Shown here: piece by piece, positions 24,177-32,148 of the stretch
Layout of the letters: every line of letters starts with the position of its first letter
How positions within the stretch are numbered: position 1 is the stretch's first letter
From: SAR202 cluster bacterium bin90
GTDB taxonomy: Bacteria > Chloroflexota > Dehalococcoidia > Lucifugimonadales > JADFKI01
Reading direction: 5' to 3'
Assembly: GCA_002238855.1 (NCBI GenBank)
Contig: MPND01000001.1
Span: 1 to 64,000 of the forward strand
Length of the DNA: 64,000 bases
The notes under the pieces: model-generated
The model's database searches: none
Told to the model about the DNA's origin: nothing
What the model saw: the letters and a program-made list of their open reading frames with translations, nothing else
Program-made: the position numbers and the translations under genes

Positions 24177-25115
24177 TCACCCCCGAAAGTGCGGAATCAC
24201 TTGCTCTCCTAGAATGCTGATTGTCTGCATCGCCTGTTCGGGTTCGTCCAGTGCGCAGCGGAACAATATGTGCGTTGCGCCCATATCTTGAAGTTGTTCC
24301 AATTCACTGATGCAGGCATCCGCCTCCCCCACGATGAGTGACTCCTGTATCTCGCGCTCCCCGAAGTCACGATAGCCGCGCTCGAACAGAACCTCGGCGT
24401 CGCGTAGGGCTTCTTCCCTTGTTGGCGCGAGGTGTAGATCCCGGCGCACGACAAGTTCGCTTACCTCATCGGTGCGTCCGAACTCCGACAGGGCATCTCG
24501 ATAGAAGCGCAGTCGCTCCTCTATGTAAGTCGGCGTCCAGCCGGGGTTGATAACCCACGCATCAGCGATCCGCGCTGCACGTCGCACCGCCGGATCTGCG
24601 TTCGCGGCTATCCACATCGGAATCGATTCGCTCAAAGGTTTGGGGTTGATTGAAACGGCGCTGAAATTGTAGTGCCTTCCGCTGTACGATACTTCGTCCC
24701 TCTTCCACAGCAGGCGCATTATCTCGAACGTCTCAACAAAGCGCGAGACGCGCAACCTCTGCGGTGTCTCGAAGGCATCGTGCGCCTCGGGCTGATGTCC
24801 CAGACCGCTGATGACGGTTGTCCTGCCTCCGCTGATTACATCCAACATTGCAAGTTGCTCCGCAAGCAGTATCGGGTTGTAGAAGGGTAGAAGGAATAGG
24901 GGTATCAGGCGCATGTCCCCGGTGAATGCCGAGAGATGCGACATGGTGGGCAGAACCTGAAAATAGTTGTTCCGCGTAACATGATGATCGCCGAGGGAAA
25001 GTGAGGCGAATCCCAACTCTGCCATCATCTTGACCTGCTCGGTCAGGTTATCCATCAGCTCCGCCGGATCACGCTCGATTGCGTAGCTTGTCGTGAGTGA
25101 CATTCCTATTTGCAT
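24177..25115 (-). CDS. LLM-class flavin-dependent oxidoreductase
   Basis: 312-residue luciferase-like TIM-barrel oxidoreductase using FMN or F420. Family features are LGFASLSLGDHHVTRNN near residue 35, LIPLFLLPFYNPILLAEQLAMLDVISGGR (60-120), GLGHQPEAHDAF and IPMWIAANADPAVRRAARIADAWV. Members oxidise alkanals, alkanesulfonates or xenobiotics, or reduce F420-dependent substrates. The cofactor cannot be told from sequence. Its ATG is 53 bp from the divergent clpS start. A second LLM enzyme is at 37062. Confidence 0.88.
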   Translation of the reverse strand: MQIGMSLTTSYAIERDPAELMDNLTEQVKMMAELGFASLSLGDHHVTRNNYFQVLPTMSHLSAFTGDMRLIPLFLLPFYNPILLAEQLAMLDVISGGRTTVISGLGHQPEAHDAFETPQRLRVSRFVETFEIMRLLWKRDEVSYSGRHYNFSAVSINPKPLSESIPMWIAANADPAVRRAARIADAWVINPGWTPTYIEERLRFYRDALSEFGRTDEVSELVVRRDLHLAPTREEALRDAEVLFERGYRDFGEREIQESLIVGEADACISELEQLQDMGATHILFRCALDEPEQAMQTISILGEQVIPHFRG

Positions 25116-25168
25116 GCTTAAATATCCTAGATTCTGCTGGTTTGTGCCGTTGCTCTCCAGAAAATATA

Positions 25169-25492
25169 ATGGTCAATATGAAACTCTTAGTTCACACCAC
25201 CTCTATGACCTTGCCGGATACCGACATCGAAAGCCTCCGGCGCGCACTGAATGAGAGGCTTCCACGGTATGCCGTCATATTGTATAACGACGACTACCAC
25301 ACCATGGACTATGTGGTTGAAGCGCTGGTGAAGAGCGTGCCCGATCTGATCGTGGAGGAGGCGGTAGGCATAATGTTTGAGGCACATAATTCGGGCAGTG
25401 CCGTGGTAATCGTGTGCCTGTTTGAACAGGCGGAGATGTACCGCGACCGCATAAAGGGCTTTGGGCTAGAAGCCAGCGTCAGGCAGGAATGA
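25169..25492 (+). CDS. clpS: ATP-dependent Clp protease adaptor ClpS
   Basis: ClpS adaptor of about 107 residues, which binds N-degron substrates and delivers them to a Clp ATPase (ClpC at 53010 is the candidate here). The core YAVILYNDDYHTMDYVVEALVK carries the substrate-pocket Asn-Asp-Asp, and VCLFEQAEMYRDRIKGFGLEAS is the C-terminal helix. The frame is open from 25097, which would overlap the divergent LLM gene. ATG 25169 (or 25178) is preferred, though its RBS is weak. The N-terminal tail is short and polar, as usual for the family. Confidence 0.88.
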   Translation: MVNMKLLVHTTSMTLPDTDIESLRRALNERLPRYAVILYNDDYHTMDYVVEALVKSVPDLIVEEAVGIMFEAHNSGSAVVIVCLFEQAEMYRDRIKGFGLEASVRQE

Positions 25493-25511
25493 GTGGCGGG
25501 TGGGCTGGTGA

Positions 25512-26657
25512 TCAGCACGCTACTCGACGCACGTGCGACTCTCTGTAGCCAGTGACAACCTTGATGTAGCCGCTGAGTTCGTCGTCCAGATGAGAGTCGC
25601 CCGTATCCACTAGTAAGGGCCTGCCACCTAGGTCGAGCAGCTTGCGCCTTGTGGCTACCACGATTATGTTATCCCTGCCGACTCGACGTATTAGGCGAGG
25701 GCTTATCTGCTGGTTGCCGCGACCGAAAATGTAGCCCTGACCGCCGATGACACTCACTACGATCTTTGCATTCTTATTTTCCGTCAGGCTCAGTAGGTCG
25801 CTTTCAGTTGCATCCGAGACCATGAGTTCTCCGTTCAAAATGACATCGACGCCCAGCAAGGTATTTGGGAGTTCCAGCGCTCCTGGTATCGCCGAAGTTG
25901 TTGTACCAGGTCCGATTATGTAGAGTGTGTCTTCCGTCATCCCTTCGATGACTTGCCTTGCAATATCATCTGGCGTTTCACCGTCGTCCGGGAGAGCCCC
26001 GGATTTTGTGGATTGAACGCCGGTTGAATCCAGCGGAGTCTTGAGGTAGCCGTATAGCGATGCTGCAAGCCTTCCGGTGCGAAAGGCCTCCTCATCGATA
26101 TCCATGACCTCTGCATCAGCGACTTCAGGAGCTTCACTTTCACTATTGAGGAATCGCACGACAATTTCGCCAGCCCTACGGGGCGTGAGAGCGAACACGC
26201 CCGAGTGCATCTTCACGCCCGCCGGAATGCCCAGCACGGGCATTGGGTCTGATGAGCCGACTGTGGAAGCAAGGGTATCGGAGATGTCGCGCGCAGTGCC
26301 GTCGCCACCGGCGAACAGAAGCAAATCTACGCCGGATCCGCACATTTCCATGGTGGCGCGGCGCGTGTCGGCGGCGTTGGTTTCACGGAGATCTGCCGGC
26401 ACACCCTCAATGACATCGCAGGAAACGCCAGAGTTTTGAGCAACGATTTCACCCATAGGCCCGGCGCAAGTCAGTAACTCTAGAGCAGGCACTTCGCGCC
26501 CGATCACTTTAAGGGCATCTAATGCTCGCGCTTGAGCCTCCGGACGAGCGCCCAGAGTTATCGCCTTACGATATATTGACTCGCCATCCGTCCCTTTGAG
26601 GCCGACTCTGCCTCCTACTCCGGCATTGGGGTTGACGATTAGTCCGAGTTTTTTCAT
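25512..26657 (-). CDS. ATP-NAD/AcoX-type kinase family protein
   Basis: 381-residue protein of the NAD-kinase-like COG3199 group. It starts with LGLIVNPNAGVGGRVGLKGTDG and has the nucleotide motif FAGGDGTARDISD (around residue 117) and GIPAGVKMHSGVFA. NAD kinase proper is smaller, and this longer family is found in acetoin operons and archaeal/Chloroflexota genomes. It probably phosphorylates NAD or another diphosphate-containing cofactor. The reaction is not proved for this subgroup. It lies tail to tail with clpS, 19 bp apart. Confidence 0.82.
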   Translation of the reverse strand: MKKLGLIVNPNAGVGGRVGLKGTDGESIYRKAITLGARPEAQARALDALKVIGREVPALELLTCAGPMGEIVAQNSGVSCDVIEGVPADLRETNAADTRRATMEMCGSGVDLLLFAGGDGTARDISDTLASTVGSSDPMPVLGIPAGVKMHSGVFALTPRRAGEIVVRFLNSESEAPEVADAEVMDIDEEAFRTGRLAASLYGYLKTPLDSTGVQSTKSGALPDDGETPDDIARQVIEGMTEDTLYIIGPGTTTSAIPGALELPNTLLGVDVILNGELMVSDATESDLLSLTENKNAKIVVSVIGGQGYIFGRGNQQISPRLIRRVGRDNIIVVATRRKLLDLGGRPLLVDTGDSHLDDELSGYIKVVTGYRESHVRRVAC

Positions 26658-26799
26658 TCCCTAACATACCTATCGCTTCGGCTGTCCTCGGAGTAAGCCC
26701 TATACATCCATGGTAGCCTCGCTGCCTAATTGACACAACGCCCACATGGATTTAGCCTGCAGACGGATAGTACTGACAAAGTAACTCAAGAGGACTCGG

Positions 26800-27975
26800 A
26801 TGAATTATTTTCGCCTGACGGATGAGCAGATGGAATGGAAAGAGCGTGTCGCCGACCTTGCTGAGCGCGTGATTGCGCCGCGCGCTGCAGAGTATGACGC
26901 AAGGGCGGAATTTCCGAGGGAATCTCTTGACGCCTTGGGTGAGATGGGACTCTGGGCGCTTCGAGTGGACAAGGAGCACGGAGGCCTTGGGGGCGACATG
27001 GTGACGACTTGCGTGGTGGTGGAGGAGATCGCCAAGAAGTGCCCATCAACTGCAATGTGCTACAAGATGCACCTTGAATCCGTTGAGGCTGTCAGCCGCA
27101 TACCAACTACACTGCAACTGAAGCGCTTCGTTGAACCGCTTGCTAAGGGTGATGTGTTCGCCGCTGCTGCCGGAGGCGAGTCTCGCGGCCAGTCAGGTAG
27201 AGACTGGCGGCCGGTGTCCGCGCCGGATGTACCGCTTCCTCGCGTTGAGGGCGGTTTCAAACTGGACAACATCCGCAAGTCTTATGTAACTTCGGCCGGG
27301 CACGCTTCGCACTATGTGATGTTCTGCCGGGTGGATGAAAACCGTCTGGACGGACCGCCTGACCTAATAATGATTGAGGCCGACAAGGTGGAATGGGAGA
27401 CAATAGGGCAGTGGGATGGGCTCGGTATGCGAGGGAACTGCAGCGCGCCGATGATCTTCAATGGCGTGGTTCCCGAGGAGAACGTGCTTGGGATCGAACT
27501 GGAAGGTGAGAAAGAGCCGGTAATGGCGAAGTACATGATGCCGGTGCTGATCCTCACTTACGGGGCTGCGTATCTCGGCATTGCGTCCGGTGCATATGAG
27601 CTTGCATGCATCGAAGGTGACAAGCGATTTGCCAGCGGCGGCAGGCGACTGGACAATCCGATTAACCAGCGCAGAATAGCCGAGATGAGCGCGCAAATCG
27701 AGTCCGCGCGGGCGTTCCTGCATGTGGCAGCGGCAATGATGGACGAGGGCAGAGCGACCTCGCTGCTACCGTACATTCAGGCTAAAGTCATCTGCTCAGA
27801 GTTGGCAGTGCGGGTTACACAAGACCTTATGACCATGTTCGGTGGCACCGCGTTCGCGCGGCAACTGCCGCTCGAGCGATACTTCCGAGACGCGAGGGCA
27901 GGCGTCGTTATGGGGCTTGCTAATGACCAGGCATACGAGACGATAGCTCAGATTCTGTTTCCAGAAAAAGGCTAG
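26800..27975 (+). CDS. acyl-CoA dehydrogenase family protein
   Basis: 391-residue FAD-dependent flavoprotein that would introduce an alpha-beta double bond into an acyl-CoA. It has an alpha-helical N-domain (TDEQMEWKERVADLAERVIAP), a beta middle domain (GNCSAPMIFNGVVPEENVLG) and a C-terminal helical domain with RVTQDLMTMFGGTAFARQLPLERYFRDAR. At the C-terminal position where many members have Glu in IYEGT, this protein reads VVMGLANDQ, so the usual base is absent. It may lie elsewhere, as in isovaleryl-CoA dehydrogenase, or the reaction may differ. Monocistronic, with no beta-oxidation neighbours. Confidence 0.88.
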   Translation: MNYFRLTDEQMEWKERVADLAERVIAPRAAEYDARAEFPRESLDALGEMGLWALRVDKEHGGLGGDMVTTCVVVEEIAKKCPSTAMCYKMHLESVEAVSRIPTTLQLKRFVEPLAKGDVFAAAAGGESRGQSGRDWRPVSAPDVPLPRVEGGFKLDNIRKSYVTSAGHASHYVMFCRVDENRLDGPPDLIMIEADKVEWETIGQWDGLGMRGNCSAPMIFNGVVPEENVLGIELEGEKEPVMAKYMMPVLILTYGAAYLGIASGAYELACIEGDKRFASGGRRLDNPINQRRIAEMSAQIESARAFLHVAAAMMDEGRATSLLPYIQAKVICSELAVRVTQDLMTMFGGTAFARQLPLERYFRDARAGVVMGLANDQAYETIAQILFPEKG

Positions 27976-28026
27976 TAGGTGCCTGCTTGCCGTCGCTGGC
28001 AGGCGTCTCGTCGGCGCGGATTACCA

Positions 28027-28380
28027 CTAGTCTGAACGGGTGAGGACAAACCCTTTTTCGCCCGTGATGCGCTGGTCATTCGGGAGTGCAATGACTACGC
28101 CCGCGAGGGAATCGTCGATCAGACTGCTGTTGAACTTCCATGTCACACCGATCGCCTCTTTGGGCAGACCGGTCGTGGTGAACACGGCCTCGTTGTATTT
28201 CAGGCGTCTGGCAAATGCAAGATTCTCAGCTTGCCACTCCGTCTTACCCTCGATCGGCTCATCGAAGTTAATGCCTACAGACGGACCTTCGATGTCCAAG
28301 GAGATCGTCACATCGCGCTCGTCCTGCTCTCCTGGCAACACCATTACGCCCCTGTATTTCTGTATCTGCTGACTGCTCAT
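28027..28380 (-). CDS. conserved-looking hypothetical protein, 117 aa
   Basis: I do not recognise this protein. It is 117 residues, acidic-polar, without signal peptide, TM segment or Cys, and predicted mostly beta (VTISLDIEGPSVGINFDE, AIGVTWKFNSS, AGVVIALP). An RBS-like GAGGGGG lies about 12 nt upstream of ATG 28380. Codon use matches its neighbours and the frame is uninterrupted, supporting a real gene. It lies between the acyl-CoA dehydrogenase (convergent) and citrate synthase (divergent). Confidence 0.65.
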   Translation of the reverse strand: MSSQQIQKYRGVMVLPGEQDERDVTISLDIEGPSVGINFDEPIEGKTEWQAENLAFARRLKYNEAVFTTTGLPKEAIGVTWKFNSSLIDDSLAGVVIALPNDQRITGEKGFVLTRSD

Positions 28381-28507
28381 CTGGTTCGTGTGCCCCCTCG
28401 CATTTCATGTAGATGTGTGCCGGAAGACTGCCAAGTCCGCATCTTTTTTTCATCGCTATAGGATAGCGCAGACGGCTTTTTACTACAACTTTCTGGATGA
28501 AGTTCAT

Positions 28508-28537
28508 TTGACACTCCAATTTACAGAATGCTAAAAT
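28508..28537 (+). promoter_or_regulatory. promoter of citrate synthase
   Basis: -35 TTGACA (28508-28513), 18-bp spacer, -10 TAAAAT (28532-28537), start near 28544 and about 70 nt of leader to ATG 28614. It uses the same hexamers and spacer length as the 5S rRNA promoter at 46315-46344. Confidence 0.7.
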
Positions 28538-28613
28538 TGACCTTCTTAGAGTGTCCTTATATCGGCATTAACGCAGGCGAAAAAGCCGCAAATCAGGCCT
28601 GGAGGAGTATCGT

Positions 28614-29753
28614 ATGGCGAGCGAGCAGAAGGTCCAAATACACAGAGGCCTTCGAGATGTCTTAATTGACCGAACCAGGTCTAGCTTCATTGACGGCGAT
28701 GTCGGTAAGCTCCTATACAGAGGCTACAATATCGACGATCTCGCGACCCAGTCCACCTTCGAAGAAACCATTTATCTGCTGCTCTATGGCGAGCTTCCTA
28801 CGCAAGAAGAACTGGAAGCTTTCGATTCTGAATTGAAAGCCAACCGTGCATTGCCCGAAGAGGTGCTGGATGTAATCAGCATCACTCAGAAGGCTCATCC
28901 TATGGACGTCCTCAGGACGGCGGTGTCCGCGCTGTCCGCCTTCGATCCCGATACCGAGGACAATTCTCCTGAGGCCACTCTTCGTAAGGGCATCAGGCTT
29001 ACAGCCCAGGCTTCCACCATCGTTGCCGCTCACGCTCGCATTCGCGAGGGAAAACAACCTGTCTCACCGAACAGCAGCCTGAGCCACGCAGGTAACTTCT
29101 TGTATATGCTATTCGGTGAAGAGCCGGATCCCCGTGATGCCAAGCTCATGGACAAGGACTTTATCCTCCACGCTGAGCATGGCATCAACGCTTCGTCATT
29201 CGGCGCCAGAGTCACGGCTTCGACCCAGGCAGACCTCCACTGCGCTGTTACGACAGGTGTTGGGGTTCTCAAGGGACCGTCGCATGGCGGTGCGGCTGAA
29301 GAGGTTATGAAGATGGCATTGGAAATCGGCGACGAATCCAATGCCGCAGATTACGTGGCTGACCTCCGCAGCAAGGGCGGAAGGGTCATGGGGTTCGGTC
29401 ACCGTGTCTATAAGGCAGTGGATCCGCGTTCAATTCATCTGATGGATGATGCACGGGACCTGGGAATTCGCAAAGGTCAGCCGGGCTGGTATTCCATCCT
29501 GGAAGCGGTCGCCAAGGTGATGGAGCCTTACTCACGGCGCGGGATATGCCAGAATGTTGACTTCTTTTCGGGCGCAATATACTACCTGCTCGATATACCT
29601 GAAGACCTCTTCATCTCCATTTTCGCTATGGGGCGTATTCCAGGCTGGACCGTGCAGGTCATGGAACAGTTCGACAATAATATTCTGCTTCGGCCTCGTT
29701 TGCTCTATGTCGGTGACATGGATGTGGAATATGTGCCCATAGACCAACGGTGA
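28614..29753 (+). CDS. gltA: citrate synthase (type II, Gram-positive/archaeal length)
   Basis: 379-residue citrate synthase condensing acetyl-CoA and oxaloacetate. The catalytic triad His224 (GPSHGGA), His263 (GFGHRVY) and Asp316 (NVDFFSG) is intact, and His189 is in ILHAEHGINAS. Length suits the shorter dimeric class, lacking the N-terminal NADH-binding extension of E. coli GltA. A 2-methylcitrate synthase cannot be excluded, since both share these motifs, but no prp genes are nearby. A small Cys-rich ORF follows 53 nt downstream. Confidence 0.92.
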   Translation: MASEQKVQIHRGLRDVLIDRTRSSFIDGDVGKLLYRGYNIDDLATQSTFEETIYLLLYGELPTQEELEAFDSELKANRALPEEVLDVISITQKAHPMDVLRTAVSALSAFDPDTEDNSPEATLRKGIRLTAQASTIVAAHARIREGKQPVSPNSSLSHAGNFLYMLFGEEPDPRDAKLMDKDFILHAEHGINASSFGARVTASTQADLHCAVTTGVGVLKGPSHGGAAEEVMKMALEIGDESNAADYVADLRSKGGRVMGFGHRVYKAVDPRSIHLMDDARDLGIRKGQPGWYSILEAVAKVMEPYSRRGICQNVDFFSGAIYYLLDIPEDLFISIFAMGRIPGWTVQVMEQFDNNILLRPRLLYVGDMDVEYVPIDQR

Positions 29754-29806
29754 TCCTTAATTAGCCAAACAGAAGCACGCAATAGGCAGGACGAAAGGAT
29801 TTCACG

Positions 29807-30001
29807 ATGACTCAAGAGGCTGTTGAAACTACCGAGTGTACCCATCATTGGCAGATTGAAAGCCCGAATGGCCCAATGAGCGTCGGTAAATGCAAGCGGT
29901 GCGGCGAGCGCAGGGAATTCAATAACTCCATACAGGGATCGGGTTGGGATAGGCAAGGTTCACACAATAGGAGACTCCGACAGGCGAAGTCCAATTCCTA
30001 A
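29807..30001 (+). CDS. small putative zinc-binding protein, 64 aa
   Basis: 64-residue polar protein of unknown function. CTHHW at residues 11-15 and CKRCGERREF near residues 29-38 form a plausible Cys/His zinc ribbon (C-x-H-H...C-x2-C). The basic C-tail (RRLRQAKSNS) could contact nucleic acid. RBS AAAGGA lies upstream of ATG 29807. It lies between citrate synthase and a strong terminator hairpin, so it is likely co-transcribed with gltA. Confidence 0.72.
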   Translation: MTQEAVETTECTHHWQIESPNGPMSVGKCKRCGERREFNNSIQGSGWDRQGSHNRRLRQAKSNS

Positions 30002-30025
30002 CTCAAGCTAATCAACGGAAACTTC

Positions 30026-30060
30026 AGAAGGGACATCAAACGATGTCCCTTCTTCTCTTG
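30026..30060 (+). terminator. intrinsic terminator after citrate synthase/small ORF
   Basis: Perfect 12-bp stem AGAAGGGACATC (30026-30037) and GATGTCCCTTCT (30042-30053) with a 4-nt loop followed by TCTCTTG. It stands just before the next gene, so the methyltransferase must have a nearby promoter or depend on read-through. Confidence 0.75.
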
Positions 30061-30071
30061 TGCAAAGCAGA

Positions 30072-31313
30072 ATGATCAAGACCACAGCGGCAGAGCAGGC
30101 GATAAGAGAGCGAATTGAGGCGCGGGGCAGAATCACGTTTGCAGAATTCATGCAGACTGCGCTGTACCATCCGGTAGATGGCTATTACACCAGCGAAAGC
30201 CCATTCGGCGCAACTGGTGACTACTACACTAGCCCTGCTGTACACCCTGCTTTTGGAGCCCTGTTGGCTAAGCAACTTTTCGGTATGTGGCGGGGGATGG
30301 GCAAGCCGTCCGATTTCACTGTCGTTGAAATGGGTTCAGGAAATGAATTGCTGGCCAATGACATCTGCTCTTATGCGAGCGAAATCAGTGACGAGTTCTT
30401 CCGCCGGCTCAATTACATCTGCATAGACCGATATTCTCTGGCCGATGCAGACATTGCTGATGTGTCTGGGATTACAAGGGTTCTGGCGAATGAGTTGCCT
30501 CTCAGGGATGTGGTGGGCTGCTTCTTATCCAACGAATTCGCCGACGCCTTTCCGGTGCATCGCTTCCAGATCGATAGTGGTGAAGTGCTTGAAGTGTATG
30601 TCACACTAGATGACGCGGGGAATTTCCAGGAGGAGCTAGCTATGCCCTCCACGCCACTGATAGAGGAGAGGCTCGCTGGACTAAGTATTGCCCTTGCCGA
30701 CGGTCATAAGGGTGAGGTCAATCTGAATCTAAAACCCTGGCTCGCAGATGTGGTGGAAGCACTTGCCACTGGTTTCCTCATCACGGTTGACTACGGCTAT
30801 GAGGCTGCTGAACTATATTCACAGTCCCGTCAAGGCGGCACTCTCCAGACATACTATCGGCACACCGAGGGAAGCAGCCCCTACCAGCGCATCGGCAGGC
30901 AAGACATTACGGCCCACGTGGATTTCTCTTTGCTGCGGGAAGAAGGGAGTGCCGTAGGTCTTGCCACGCTTGAATACACCACACAATCTGAGTTTCTCGG
31001 GTCGCTTGGTATCGGAGAGATGATGCGGCAACTGCGCGAAGCTCCATTGGGCCATCACGAGCGCAGCGCGAACACCTTGGCGTTGCGCGAACTACTGAAG
31101 GCGGACGGACTCGGTGGCTTTAGAGTGTTGGTACAGGAGAAGGCGACAGGTCTAACCTCGATGCCGCCTATCAAGTCAATAGGAGGGAAGTCGCGGACGC
31201 CAACAGTGCCGTTGCTCTCGAGTCGTCACATGCCTCTGATGGAAGGTCGCTACCCTCAGACTATCTGGGAAATGCCATCCCTGTGGGGTGAAACGGGATA
31301 CGATGTTCGCTAG
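30072..31313 (+). CDS. MidA/NDUFAF7-type SAM-dependent methyltransferase
   Basis: About 413-residue COG1565 protein, related to the mitochondrial arginine methyltransferase NDUFAF7 that acts on complex I subunit NDUFS2. Motifs: RGRITFAEFMQTALYHPVDGYY, FGATGDYYTSPAVHPAFGALLA, the SAM site VVEMGSGNELLANDI, LSNEFADAFPVHRF and FLITVDYGYEAAELYS. The frame could begin with GTG 30060, but ATG 30072 clears the terminator hairpin. Its stop overlaps that of the convergent trmI gene in a shared CTAG. The bacterial target is unproven. Confidence 0.85.
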   Translation: MIKTTAAEQAIRERIEARGRITFAEFMQTALYHPVDGYYTSESPFGATGDYYTSPAVHPAFGALLAKQLFGMWRGMGKPSDFTVVEMGSGNELLANDICSYASEISDEFFRRLNYICIDRYSLADADIADVSGITRVLANELPLRDVVGCFLSNEFADAFPVHRFQIDSGEVLEVYVTLDDAGNFQEELAMPSTPLIEERLAGLSIALADGHKGEVNLNLKPWLADVVEALATGFLITVDYGYEAAELYSQSRQGGTLQTYYRHTEGSSPYQRIGRQDITAHVDFSLLREEGSAVGLATLEYTTQSEFLGSLGIGEMMRQLREAPLGHHERSANTLALRELLKADGLGGFRVLVQEKATGLTSMPPIKSIGGKSRTPTVPLLSSRHMPLMEGRYPQTIWEMPSLWGETGYDVR

Positions 31314-32137
31314 TTCCGTTCGGCGACGCTAGAAACTGGGCGCGGCGAGCACCTGCGGGCAATGGTGATGAATCCGGTATGCGCAACCATGCGATGTTCT
31401 GGCCTGACGCTGCGAGTGCCCACGGCCCAAGGACGCTGAAGCACTTCCATAGTCTCTATCATCTCGAAGGTTTGGGCAGCCCTCAAGGCGTTCGCGAGTT
31501 CATGAACCTGCAGCACGGTGGGGGAAAAGCTCACGAAAATACCGCCGGGTAGTAGTCCTTCAGATGCGTGTGGAACGACATGCCATGGCTCCGGCAGATC
31601 CAGGACAATCCGGTCCAGCTCACTTTCTTCGAAGCCCTTGTACACGTCGCCGAGCTTCAGTGTGAGACTAGATGTATCGGCGAGCATAGCTCCTACATTC
31701 TCCCGCGTGCGGTCTATCATGTCTTGCCGCACATCGTAGGAAACGAGCGAACCGTGGGCGCCGACGGCGCGCAGGAGAGCCATAGTCATCGCACCGGAAC
31801 CACAGCCGGCTTCCAGCACTCTCGCGCCCGGGAAGATGTCGCCGTAAACCAAGATTGTGCCGAGGTCTTTCGGATACCCCACAGTGGCTATTCGTGGCAT
31901 GTCCAGCGCGAAGTCCGCCATTGTGGGCTTTACGGCGAGCAGCACATGGCCGCGATTCGTGGTCATCCAGGAGCCGACTTCAGAACCGAGAAGTCCGTCG
32001 TGTGGGAATGCGCCGAGATGCGTTTCGAACTTACTCCCCGCGCGCAGGCGCGTAAGATAGCGCCGCCCCCGCCGATCAATGATAAGGGCGTGTTCGCCCT
32101 CCCTGAAGAGATGCCGCACAGGGGCGTCGTCGTTCAT
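31310..32137 (-). CDS. trmI: tRNA (adenine-58-N1)-methyltransferase TrmI
   Basis: 275-residue GCD14/TrmI-family Rossmann methyltransferase making m1A58 in the tRNA T loop. It has the small N-terminal beta domain (EGEHALIIDRRGRRYLTRLRAG), the SAM motif VLEAGCGSGAMTMALL, the acidic SYDVRQD, and catalytic Asp in VLDLPEPWHVVPHA. The fold and length are right for the tetrameric bacterial enzyme. It lies 11 nt after the peroxiredoxin gene and is last in the gcv operon. Its stop codon interlocks with that of the facing methyltransferase. Confidence 0.9.
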   Translation of the reverse strand: MNDDAPVRHLFREGEHALIIDRRGRRYLTRLRAGSKFETHLGAFPHDGLLGSEVGSWMTTNRGHVLLAVKPTMADFALDMPRIATVGYPKDLGTILVYGDIFPGARVLEAGCGSGAMTMALLRAVGAHGSLVSYDVRQDMIDRTRENVGAMLADTSSLTLKLGDVYKGFEESELDRIVLDLPEPWHVVPHASEGLLPGGIFVSFSPTVLQVHELANALRAAQTFEMIETMEVLQRPWAVGTRSVRPEHRMVAHTGFITIARRCSPRPVSSVAERN

Positions 32138-32148
32138 TTTGGCAGCGC

